Source: DATCSE01 sp036568605
GTDB lineage: Bacteria; Pseudomonadota; Gammaproteobacteria; Burkholderiales; Burkholderiaceae_C
Assembly: GCA_036568605.1 (NCBI GenBank)
Contig: DATCSE010000380.1
Coordinates: 1 to 6,694, forward strand
Length of the DNA: 6,694 nucleotides
Direction of reading: 5' to 3'
A program made the position numbers and the translations under genes. Under the pieces are notes generated by a model. The model did no database searches. It was not told where the DNA came from and worked only from the letters and a program-made list of their open reading frames with translations. Below are positions 1-6,694 of this stretch, in pieces (position 1 is the first letter of the stretch; each line of letters opens with the position of its first letter).

Positions 1-134
1 CCGCCGACGCCGATCGCCAGACAGACCGCCAGCGGCCACAACGAACGCTGCTGCAAGTGCAGTGCGACGCCGAGCAGCCAGGCGAGCGCCAGGCCGGTCA
101 GGCGCCAGCCCGTCTGTTGTTCTCCCCTCCCCAT
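1..134 (-). CDS. comEC: N-terminal fragment of a ComEC/Rec2-like competence membrane protein (runs off the left edge)
   Basis: An open frame on the minus strand begins at ATG 134-132 and is still open at base 1, giving 44 complete residues. A short polar start (MGRGEQQTGWR) is followed by a hydrophobic stretch containing LLGVALHLQQRSLWPLA and then a second hydrophobic run. From memory, the pattern W-hydrophobic-G-x-A-L-x-LQQ-x-x-LWP is typical of the first membrane segments (DUF4131 region) of ComEC in Burkholderiales. ComEC forms the inner-membrane channel for single-stranded DNA uptake during transformation. Only about 5% of a usual 750-850 residue protein is visible, with no catalytic or channel motif, so the name is an inference; another polytopic membrane protein is possible. 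There is no Shine-Dalgarno upstream of the ATG. It diverges from the RidA-family gene. Confidence 0.5.
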   Translation of the reverse strand, partial: MGRGEQQTGWRLTGLALAWLLGVALHLQQRSLWPLAVCLAIGVG

Positions 135-237
135 CCGCCGCAGTGTAGAGGGGTGCCCGGCGTCGATGCTCGGGCATCACCCGCGGTGTAGCATCGTCGG
201 CCCGCGTTCCGTCCTCCCTCGCTTCGAGAGCACTGCC
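135..237. promoter_or_regulatory. Divergent intergenic region between the comEC-like gene and the RidA-family gene
   Basis: This 103-nt gap must carry the start signals for both divergent genes. For the minus strand, TACACT (142-147, complement) resembles a -10 box and ends only 7 nt before the ATG of the comEC-like gene. For the plus strand, TAGCAT at 189-194 is a weak -10 candidate. No convincing -35 is visible for either. A perfect inverted repeat GATGC-tcgg-GCATC lies at 165-178, nested in a wider one (TGCCCG 154-159 with CGGGCA 171-176). GAGAG at 226-230 is a modest ribosome binding site for the gene starting at 238. The promoter calls are weak; the repeats are directly seen. Confidence 0.35.
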
Positions 238-699
238 ATGCCTTCTTCGATCCACGACCGCCTCGCCGAGCTCGGCATCACGCTGCCGGCGGTGGCGACC
301 CCGGCCGCCGCGTACGTGCCGTACGTCCGCACCGGCAACCTCGTGTTCCTCTCCGGCCACATCGCCAAGCGCGACGGCAAGCCCTGGGTCGGCCAGCTCG
401 GCCGCGACCTCGACACCGCCGCCGGCAAGCGCGCCGCGCGCTCGGTCGCGATCGACCTGCTCGGCACGCTGAACGCCGCGATCGGCGACCTGAACAAGGT
501 CGAGCGCATCGTCAAGGTGATGAGCCTCGTGAACAGCACGCCCGAGTTCATCGAGCAGCACCTGGTGACCAACGGCTGCTCGGAGCTGCTCGCCGAGGTG
601 TTCGGCGACAAGGGTGCGCATGCACGCAGCGCGTTCGGCGTCGCGCAGATCCCGATGGGGGCCTGCGTCGAGATCGAGCTGATCGCGCAGGTGGCCTGA
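238..699 (+). CDS. RidA family (YjgF/YER057c/UK114) protein
   Basis: A 153-residue soluble protein of the RidA superfamily. Archetypal RidA hydrolyses reactive enamine/imine intermediates made by PLP enzymes such as threonine dehydratase. This sequence fits a longer subgroup (about 150 residues rather than 128-130), with the marks AAYVPYVRTGNLVFLSGH (residues 24-41), VKVMSLVNSTPEF (92-104) and HARSAFGVAQIP (128-139). Arg130 and Glu145 are 15 residues apart, the same spacing as Arg105 and Glu120 of E. coli RidA, so deaminase activity is plausible, though many subgroup members are uncharacterised. The frame is open back to 166, but the start at 238 is preferred because residues before it look like non-coding sequence and GAGAG sits 7 nt upstream. 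Its stop is 3 nt before dsbB. It is not named ridA because it belongs to a different subgroup. Confidence 0.9.
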   Translation: MPSSIHDRLAELGITLPAVATPAAAYVPYVRTGNLVFLSGHIAKRDGKPWVGQLGRDLDTAAGKRAARSVAIDLLGTLNAAIGDLNKVERIVKVMSLVNSTPEFIEQHLVTNGCSELLAEVFGDKGAHARSAFGVAQIPMGACVEIELIAQVA

Positions 700-702
700 G
701 CC

Positions 703-1200
703 GTGGCCAGCCCTGCGACGTCGCCTCGCCTCCCTTCGGCCACCCCGCTCGTCATCGTCGGCGTCGCCTGCCTCGCGGCAGTCGGCGCGGCATTGGTCTC
801 GCAGCATTTCTTCGACATGCAGCCGTGCCCGTGGTGCGTGCTGCAGCGGCTGATCTTCGTCGCGATCGCGATCGTGTGCCTGGTCGGGACGGTGCTGCGC
901 AGCGGCGCAGTGCGCCTCGCTGCAGCGTCGCTCGCACTGCTGCTTGCGCTCGCCGGCATCGCGGCGGCGCTGTGGCAGCACTTCAAGGCCGCGGCATCGG
1001 CGTCGTGCAACCTGACGTTGGCCGACAAGATCATCAGCGGCCTTCAGCTCGACAGCGCACTGCCCGATGTGTTCGCACCGCGCGCGAGCTGCGCCGACGC
1101 GGCGGTCAGCCTGTTGGGCATTCCCTACGACTTCTGGAGTCTCGCGCTGTTCGTGCTCTGCGCCGCTGCGGCATTGCGCACATTGCGCAGCCGTGCCTGA
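703..1200 (+). CDS. dsbB: Disulfide bond formation protein B (DsbB), quinone-linked membrane oxidoreductase
   Basis: A 165-residue inner-membrane protein that reoxidises periplasmic DsbA and passes the electrons to quinone. Four hydrophobic segments are visible at about residues 14-34, 49-66, 71-91 and 143-160. The first periplasmic loop carries the redox pair C42-P-W-C45 followed by V-L-Q-R, where Arg49 matches the conserved arginine near the quinone site in E. coli DsbB. The second loop carries C102 and C130, matching the C104/C130 pair of E. coli DsbB. The PYDFWSLALF stretch before the last segment is typical of Burkholderiales homologues. The start is GTG at 703, with AGGTGG (689-694) 8 nt upstream; no ATG occurs before the first membrane segment. 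It begins 3 nt after the RidA-family stop, so the two are probably cotranscribed and translationally coupled. Confidence 0.93.
   Translation: MASPATSPRLPSATPLVIVGVACLAAVGAALVSQHFFDMQPCPWCVLQRLIFVAIAIVCLVGTVLRSGAVRLAAASLALLLALAGIAAALWQHFKAAASASCNLTLADKIISGLQLDSALPDVFAPRASCADAAVSLLGIPYDFWSLALFVLCAAAALRTLRSRA
1172..1189. repeat. Tandem 9-bp direct repeat (CATTGCGCA twice) at the 3' end of dsbB
   Basis: Two exact back-to-back copies of CATTGCGCA, coding A-L-R-T-L-R near the DsbB C-terminus. Each copy contains the palindrome TGCGCA. It is probably incidental to the coding sequence; because the unit is 9 bp, slippage would keep the reading frame. Confidence 0.6.
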
Positions 1201-1255
1201 GCCTGCGGCTTGGCTACACTTCGTAGCAAACAAGCCGCAGACGAGGGAAGGCGAG
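1201..1255 (+). promoter_or_regulatory. Gap between dsbB and the DUF4124-like gene, with a weak promoter and a good ribosome binding site
   Basis: TACACT at 1215-1220 matches four of six bases of the -10 consensus, but no good -35 is visible at the right distance. A purine-rich stretch, GAGGGAAGG at 1243-1251, provides a good Shine-Dalgarno just before the ATG at 1256. There is no terminator hairpin between dsbB and this gene, so read-through from the upstream genes is also possible. Confidence 0.4.
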
Positions 1256-1876
1256 ATGACGATCCGATCCGGCTGGCGGGCCGGCGCCGTGTTGGCGTTT
1301 CTGGCCGCCTGCGCATCACCGCTGTTCGCACAAGGCATGTACCGCTGCAGCAGCGGCGGTGCCACCTATCTCTCCGACAGACCTTGCAGCGGCAGCACCA
1401 GCAGCGGCGTCGCGTCCGGCAACACCCGCCTCGGCGCGTACGGCCCCGTGCAAACGCCGAGCCGCAGTGCGCCGACCTACTACCCGTCGATGGGCAAGGC
1501 ACCCGAGCACCTGGCGTACATGAGCACGGAATGCGTCGAGCTCAGCGAGGGAATACGCACCGGCCCGGCGCGCGGGATCACCGGCTCGACGATGTCCGAG
1601 CTCCGCGAGAACTACTACAAGCGCTGCAGCGAGGACGAGCAGCAGGCGCGTCAACGCGTTTCCCAGGATCGCAGCGACGAGCGCGCGCAACGCAAGGCCA
1701 GCGACCAGGCGCAGCGCGACGCGCGCAACCGCGCCACCCTCAACAACGAGCAGTGCTACGAGATGCTGCGCATCCTGCACGGCAAGCGGCAACGCGCCGC
1801 CGGCATGAACGCCGGCGAAAAAGCGGATCTCGAGCTGTTCGAGGCGAACTACAAGAACCGCTGCACCGCGGGCTGA
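1256..1876 (+). CDS. Exported cysteine-rich protein with a DUF4124-like N-terminus and two similar Cys-bounded C-terminal modules
   Basis: A 206-residue protein of unknown function. The ATG at 1256 follows a strong Shine-Dalgarno (GAGGGAAGG) and opens a signal peptide, with Arg4/Arg8, a hydrophobic core at 9-18 and likely cleavage after SPLFA25. LAAC at 16-19 also fits a lipobox, so a lipoprotein anchored at Cys19 cannot be excluded. Residues 28-44 (YRCSSGGATYLSDRPC) match the DUF4124 pattern of many proteobacterial exported proteins. A Ser/Gly/Pro-rich linker (45-88) follows. Two modules then run C93 to C124 and C167 to C203, each ending in N-Y-x-x-R-C, separated by a Gln/Arg/Asp-rich, probably helical or disordered linker (125-162). 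The six mature cysteines suggest three disulfides. No enzymatic motif is seen. It lies downstream of dsbB and converges on parC. Confidence 0.82.
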   Translation: MTIRSGWRAGAVLAFLAACASPLFAQGMYRCSSGGATYLSDRPCSGSTSSGVASGNTRLGAYGPVQTPSRSAPTYYPSMGKAPEHLAYMSTECVELSEGIRTGPARGITGSTMSELRENYYKRCSEDEQQARQRVSQDRSDERAQRKASDQAQRDARNRATLNNEQCYEMLRILHGKRQRAAGMNAGEKADLELFEANYKNRCTAG

Positions 1877-1889
1877 GCGGGCGCGACTA

Positions 1890-1897
<8 letters not shown>
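1869..1897. terminator. Candidate bidirectional hairpin at the convergent gene ends
   Basis: CGGGCTGA at 1869-1876 and TCAGCCCG at 1890-1897 form a perfect 8-bp inverted repeat around a 13-nt loop. The left arm ends in the TGA of the exported Cys-rich protein, and the right arm contains the TGA of parC on the other strand. There is no T tract on either side, so it is not a classic intrinsic terminator. It could still block or stabilise transcripts from both directions. Confidence 0.45.
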
Positions 1898-4214
<2,317 letters not shown>

Positions 4215-4225
4215 GGAAATTCTGT

Positions 4226-4624
4226 TCAAAGAAAGGGATTGAGGATCGTCAGACCCTCCAGCTTTTGCCCGTGCTGGAAGTCTTCCGAATACAGCGTCTT
4301 GCAACCGGCATTCAGCGCGCTGGCAGCAATCGTCGCGTCGTAGATCGGGATACCGTATCGCTTGGCCAGGGCCACCGCGCGCTCATGAGTCTCGACGGTC
4401 AGCGATTCGACCTGACAGACTTGCCGCAATGCGGCCACCGTCGCCTCGACCGCCGCCCAGTGTGCCGCGTACTTGCGCCTGGTGACCGCGACAAACTCGT
4501 TGAGTACCTGCACGCTGATCACCCCACCTTCGGCCAGCAGGTCTTCGGCGCGCGTCGCCCTCGTGCCGTCGCCGACAAACAGGTAGATCGGAACGTTGGT
4601 ATCGAAGAATGTCGCGGGCGTCAC
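4226..4624 (-). CDS. vapC: VapC-like PIN-domain ribonuclease toxin
   Basis: A 132-residue PIN-domain protein, the toxin partner of the preceding antitoxin. VapC toxins are Mg2+-dependent endoribonucleases that usually cut tRNA or rRNA and stop translation. The four acidic metal-binding positions are present: Asp8 in TFFDTN, Glu43 in VLNEF, Asp96 in IYDATIA and Asp115 in YSEDF, so the protein looks intact and active. The start is GTG 4624-4622, overlapping the vapB stop in the sequence GTGA, a usual arrangement for coupled toxin-antitoxin translation. The frame is open far upstream through vapB, but that extension has no protein-like character. It ends 11 nt before parC. The RNA target cannot be read from the sequence. 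Confidence 0.9.
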   Translation of the reverse strand: MTPATFFDTNVPIYLFVGDGTRATRAEDLLAEGGVISVQVLNEFVAVTRRKYAAHWAAVEATVAALRQVCQVESLTVETHERAVALAKRYGIPIYDATIAASALNAGCKTLYSEDFQHGQKLEGLTILNPFL

Positions 4625-4857
4625 CCCCGACCCTCGTACGCTTCCAGTCGATCGAACTTGAAGTCGGCCGGCAACAGCCCACGGTACTTGCGCAGACGCG
4701 CCAGAACCTCGCGATTGCTCGGCGAGCGGCTGACGAGGAACTTGTCCTTGCCGGCGACGCCGATTTCGATGTCGTCGCCTTCTTTCAGATCGAGCACCTC
4801 GACGATCGCCGCGGGGAGGCGGATCGCCAAGCTGTTGCCCCATTTGGAGACTTGCAT
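4621..4857 (-). CDS. vapB: VapB-like antitoxin with an AbrB/MazE (SpoVT-AbrB) DNA-binding fold
   Basis: A 78-residue antitoxin. Residues 1-32 (starting MQVSKWGNSLAIRLP, then VLDLKEGDDIEI) form the swapped-hairpin AbrB/MazE DNA-binding domain, which dimerises and binds the operator. Residues about 48-78, with LRKYRGLLPADFKFDRLEA, are the usual toxin-binding tail that blocks the PIN active site. The ATG at 4857 has a strong Shine-Dalgarno, GAGGAG, 6 nt upstream. It overlaps vapC by 4 nt. Antitoxins of this type normally repress their own operon, more tightly in complex with the toxin, and the repeats just upstream fit that role. Confidence 0.9.
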   Translation of the reverse strand: MQVSKWGNSLAIRLPAAIVEVLDLKEGDDIEIGVAGKDKFLVSRSPSNREVLARLRKYRGLLPADFKFDRLEAYEGRG

Positions 4858-4877
4858 CGCGGACTCCTCGGTCTTGG

Positions 4878-4898
4878 ATACACAGCGGTGTATTGTAT
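4878..4898. promoter_or_regulatory. Candidate VapB/VapBC operator repeats
   Basis: On the plus strand, ATACAC (4878-4883) and GTGTAT (4888-4893) form a perfect 6-bp inverted repeat with a 4-nt spacer. TGTAT then occurs twice in tandem (4889-4893 and 4894-4898), the second copy lying in the -10 region. The repeats cover the expected transcription start, a usual site for autorepression by antitoxins with this fold. Binding is inferred; the repeats are seen. Confidence 0.45.
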
Positions 4899-4907
4899 AT
4901 CTTGTGC

Positions 4908-4917
4908 GCTGCGCAGC
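4908..4917. repeat. Perfect 10-bp palindrome between the acetyltransferase stop and the vapB -10 box
   Basis: GCTGCGCAGC equals its own reverse complement and sits in the spacer of the proposed vapBC promoter, directly after the acetyltransferase stop codon. It could be a second protein-binding site, a small hairpin at the end of the parE-acetyltransferase message, or chance in GC-rich DNA. Confidence 0.35.
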
Positions 4918-5442
4918 TCAATCGTCCGGATGCCGCGCAGCATGCTCGCGGTCGAGGATGGACATCACGATCAGCGAGTCGTAGCCCGAGGCAGTGCGCA
5001 CGCTCTCGCGCAGGCGCCCTTCCTCGACGAAGCCTTCGCTGCGGTACAGCGCCTGGGCGCGCACGTTGCTCGCCTTCACGTCCAGCCAGAAGCGGTGCGC
5101 GCCGAAATCCCGGAACGCCATGTGCGCCAGCAGGCGGATGCAGATGCGGCCGATGCCGCGGCCATGCGCATCGGGCCGCAGCACCATGCGCTTGAGCTCC
5201 ACCGAGCGGTTCGGGTTGCGGCAGCCCTGCAGGATCACGAAGCCGACCGATTCGTACGCGTCGCCCGCTTCGACGATGAAGTGGCGCGAATCGGGGAAGC
5301 GGATCGCACCCTCGTGCAGCGTGCGCTCCCATGGCGTGATGAACGGCCGGTTCAGCGGATCCTGCTCGACCGAGAGCACGAAGTCCAGGTCCGATCTCAT
5401 GGTCGGCCGCAGCCGCACCTTGATCGCATCGGTCGCGCCCAT
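4918..5442 (-). CDS. GNAT family N-acetyltransferase (RimI/RimJ-like)
   Basis: A 174-residue GNAT-fold enzyme that would transfer an acetyl group from acetyl-CoA to an amine; the substrate is not evident. The acetyl-CoA pyrophosphate-binding motif A is KRMVLRPDAHGRGIGRICI (84-102), with the signature H-G-R-G-I-G at 93-98. Motif B is N126 to F138 (NVRAQALYRSEGF), including the conserved Tyr133. The length is complete for a single-domain enzyme. The start could be ATG 5442 or the GTG directly before it at 5445; ATG is chosen. It begins 3 to 6 nt after the parE stop, so it is very probably translated from the parE message. Protein N-terminal or side-chain acetylation, or small-molecule modification, are all possible. 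Confidence 0.9.
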   Translation of the reverse strand: MGATDAIKVRLRPTMRSDLDFVLSVEQDPLNRPFITPWERTLHEGAIRFPDSRHFIVEAGDAYESVGFVILQGCRNPNRSVELKRMVLRPDAHGRGIGRICIRLLAHMAFRDFGAHRFWLDVKASNVRAQALYRSEGFVEEGRLRESVRTASGYDSLIVMSILDREHAARHPDD

Positions 5443-5448
5443 CACACG

Positions 5449-6694
5449 TCAGACATCGACCTCGACATCGTCGCCATGCAGCTCCATCAGCTCACGGCGC
5501 GCCTGCGCTTCGCCCTTGCCCATCAGCCGCGTCAGCGAGTTGACGGTCTCGGTGAAGCCCAGCGCGCCGAAGTCGATCTGCAGCAGCCGACGCGTGTCGG
5601 GGTTCAGCGTCGTCTCCCACAGCTGCTCGGCGTTCATCTCGCCCAGGCCCTTGAAGCGGCCGATGCTCCAGCCGTTCTCGCGCACGCCCTCCTTGCGCAA
5701 CTTGTCCAGCGTGGCCTCGAGCTCGGCGTCATCGAGCGCGTAGATCTTCGCGGCCGGCTTCTTGCCGCGCGCCGGCGCATCGACGCGGTACAGCGGCGGC
5801 TTCGCGATGTGGATGTGGCCCGCTTCGATCAGCTTCGGGAAGTGGCGGAAGAACAGGGTCAGCAGCAGCACCTGGATGTGCGAGCCGTCGACGTCGGCAT
5901 CGGAGAGGATGCAGATCTTGCCGTAGCGCAGCCCGGAGAGATCGGGGCTGTCGTTCGCGCCGTGCGGGTCCACCCCGATCGCCACCGCGATGTCGTGGAT
6001 CTCGTTGTTCGCGAACAGCCGGTCGCGCTCGACTTCCCACGCGTTGAGCACCTTGCCGCGCAGCGGCAGCACCGCCTGGGTCTCCTTGTTGCGGCCCATC
6101 TTCGCGCTGCCGCCGGCCGAGTCGCCCTCGACCAGGAACAGCTCGTTGACGCCGAGATCGCGGCTCTCGCAATCGGTCAGCTTGCCCGGCAGCACCGCCA
6201 CGCCCGAGCCCTTGCGCTTCTCGACCTTCTGCGAGGCGCGCTGGCGCGTCTGCGCCTGCTGGATCACCAGCTCGGCGAGCTTCTTGCCGTGGTCCACATG
6301 CTGGCTCAGCCACAGCTCCAGCGACGGCTTCACGTAGGTCGAAACCAGCCGCAGCGCATCGCGCGAATTCAGCCGCTCCTTGATCTGGCCCTGGAACTGC
6401 GGGTCCAGCACCTTGGCCGAGAGCACGAAGCTCGCGCGCGAGAACACATCCTCGGGCATCAGCTTGACGCCCTTGGGCAGCAAGCTGTGCAGCTCGATGA
6501 AACCCTTGACCGCGCCGAACAATCCGTCCTTCAGCCCCGACTCGTGGGTGCCGCCGGCGACCGTCGGGATCAGGTTCACGTAGCTCTCGCGCACCGGCGT
6601 GCCTTCGTCGGTGAACGCGACGCACCAGGCCGCGCCCTCGCCTTCGGCGAAGTTCTCGGTCTCGCCGCGGTCGGCGTAGTGCTCGCCCTCGAAC
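5449..6694 (-). CDS. parE: DNA topoisomerase IV subunit B (ParE), C-terminal two-thirds; start beyond the right edge
   Basis: The last 414 residues of ParE, the ATPase partner of ParC; E. coli ParE is 630 residues, so the missing part is mainly the GHKL ATP-binding domain. The visible part (fragment numbering) begins in the transducer domain, with VNLIPTVAGGTHESGL (39-54) and ELHSLLPKGVKLMPEDVF (67-84). The TOPRIM domain follows: LFLVEGDSAGGSAK (185-198, metal-binding Glu189), LPLRGKVLNAWEVER (209-223) and ILSDADVDGSHI (262-273, metal-binding Asp265 and Asp267). GRFKGLGEMNAEQLWETTLNP (345-365) is the C-terminal family mark. The large TOPRIM insertion of E. coli GyrB is absent, which together with the neighbouring parC favours ParE over GyrB. 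The frame is intact. The next gene starts 3 to 6 nt after the stop. Confidence 0.96.
   Translation of the reverse strand, partial: FEGEHYADRGETENFAEGEGAAWCVAFTDEGTPVRESYVNLIPTVAGGTHESGLKDGLFGAVKGFIELHSLLPKGVKLMPEDVFSRASFVLSAKVLDPQFQGQIKERLNSRDALRLVSTYVKPSLELWLSQHVDHGKKLAELVIQQAQTRQRASQKVEKRKGSGVAVLPGKLTDCESRDLGVNELFLVEGDSAGGSAKMGRNKETQAVLPLRGKVLNAWEVERDRLFANNEIHDIAVAIGVDPHGANDSPDLSGLRYGKICILSDADVDGSHIQVLLLTLFFRHFPKLIEAGHIHIAKPPLYRVDAPARGKKPAAKIYALDDAELEATLDKLRKEGVRENGWSIGRFKGLGEMNAEQLWETTLNPDTRRLLQIDFGALGFTETVNSLTRLMGKGEAQARRELMELHGDDVEVDV

Larger units (their letters stand above)
4858..4921 (-). promoter_or_regulatory. Promoter and ribosome binding site of the vapBC genes
   Basis: Read on the minus strand, TTGAGC (4921-4916, a -35 candidate that overlaps the acetyltransferase stop codon) is followed after 16 nt by TATACA (4899-4894), or after 18 nt by TACAAT (4897-4892). 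Either is a reasonable sigma-70 -10. GAGGAG (4869-4864) is a strong Shine-Dalgarno 6 nt before the vapB ATG. This AT-rich patch stands out in very GC-rich surroundings and is the only convincing promoter inside the parE-parC cluster. Confidence 0.55.

Noticed and set aside
166..237. An N-terminal extension of 24 residues on the RidA-family protein
   Set aside because: The extension has no family similarity and crosses the inverted repeats of the intergenic region; ATG 238 with a nearby purine-rich site gives the usual protein length.
4215..4304. An upstream ParC start inside vapC
   Set aside because: It would add 30 residues of VapC-overlapping sequence not typical of ParC; GTG 4214 gives the usual short N-terminus before the ParC domain.
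4226..4857. Foreign origin of vapBC judged from base composition
   Set aside because: By eye, parts of vapC look lower in GC than parC (about 58% in one 60-base row) but other rows are near 68%, so composition alone does not show recent transfer.
4226..5332. A 368-codon frame that would extend VapC upstream through vapB and the acetyltransferase
   Set aside because: Only the last 132 residues look like a protein (PIN domain). The extension overlaps two well-supported genes in another frame and is low-complexity Arg/Ala-rich sequence; the GTG at 4624 with the GTGA overlap is the expected start.
5449..6594. A complete ParE-like gene starting at GTG 6594
   Set aside because: The conserved ParE frame continues without a break to the right edge, including AAWCVAFTDEG upstream of that codon, so it is an internal valine and the gene is cut by the window.

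Overview
The window reads as ordinary GC-rich chromosome from a betaproteobacterium, most likely Burkholderiales (Comamonadaceae or a close relative). This rests on recalled resemblance of the ParC, ParE, DsbB and ComEC segments to Burkholderiales proteins; no search was run. Genes are densely packed. There is no rRNA, tRNA, CRISPR array, insertion sequence or phage gene, and no gene-free stretch longer than about 100 bases.

Left part (1-1876). At the left edge, on the minus strand, is the extreme N-terminus of what looks like the competence channel ComEC. It diverges from a plus-strand group: a RidA-family (YjgF/YER057c/UK114) protein, a DsbB quinone:disulfide oxidoreductase starting 3 nt after the RidA stop, and, after a 55-nt gap, an exported cysteine-rich protein with a DUF4124-like N-terminus. 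That protein has six cysteines after the signal peptide, arranged as three plausible pairs, so it may be a client of the Dsb pathway. Its C-terminal half holds two similar Cys-bounded modules.

Right part (6694-1890, all minus strand). The order of transcription is parE (N-terminal third outside the window), a GNAT acetyltransferase, a VapB-type AbrB-fold antitoxin, a VapC PIN-domain toxin, and parC. ParE and ParC together form topoisomerase IV, which decatenates chromosomes. The acetyltransferase starts 3 to 6 nt after parE stops, vapB and vapC overlap by 4 nt (GTGA), and parC starts 11 nt after vapC with no Shine-Dalgarno of its own. A promoter-like sequence, inverted and direct repeats and a strong ribosome binding site lie only in the 60 nt upstream of vapB.

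The plus-strand group and the minus-strand group meet tail to tail at 1876/1890. A perfect 8-bp inverted repeat there is formed by the last bases and stop codons of the two converging genes, a candidate two-way terminator.

The most notable point is the placement of a toxin-antitoxin pair inside a topoisomerase IV gene cluster. parC may therefore depend on transcription from the vapBC promoter and on translation through vapC. I see no wholly new system.
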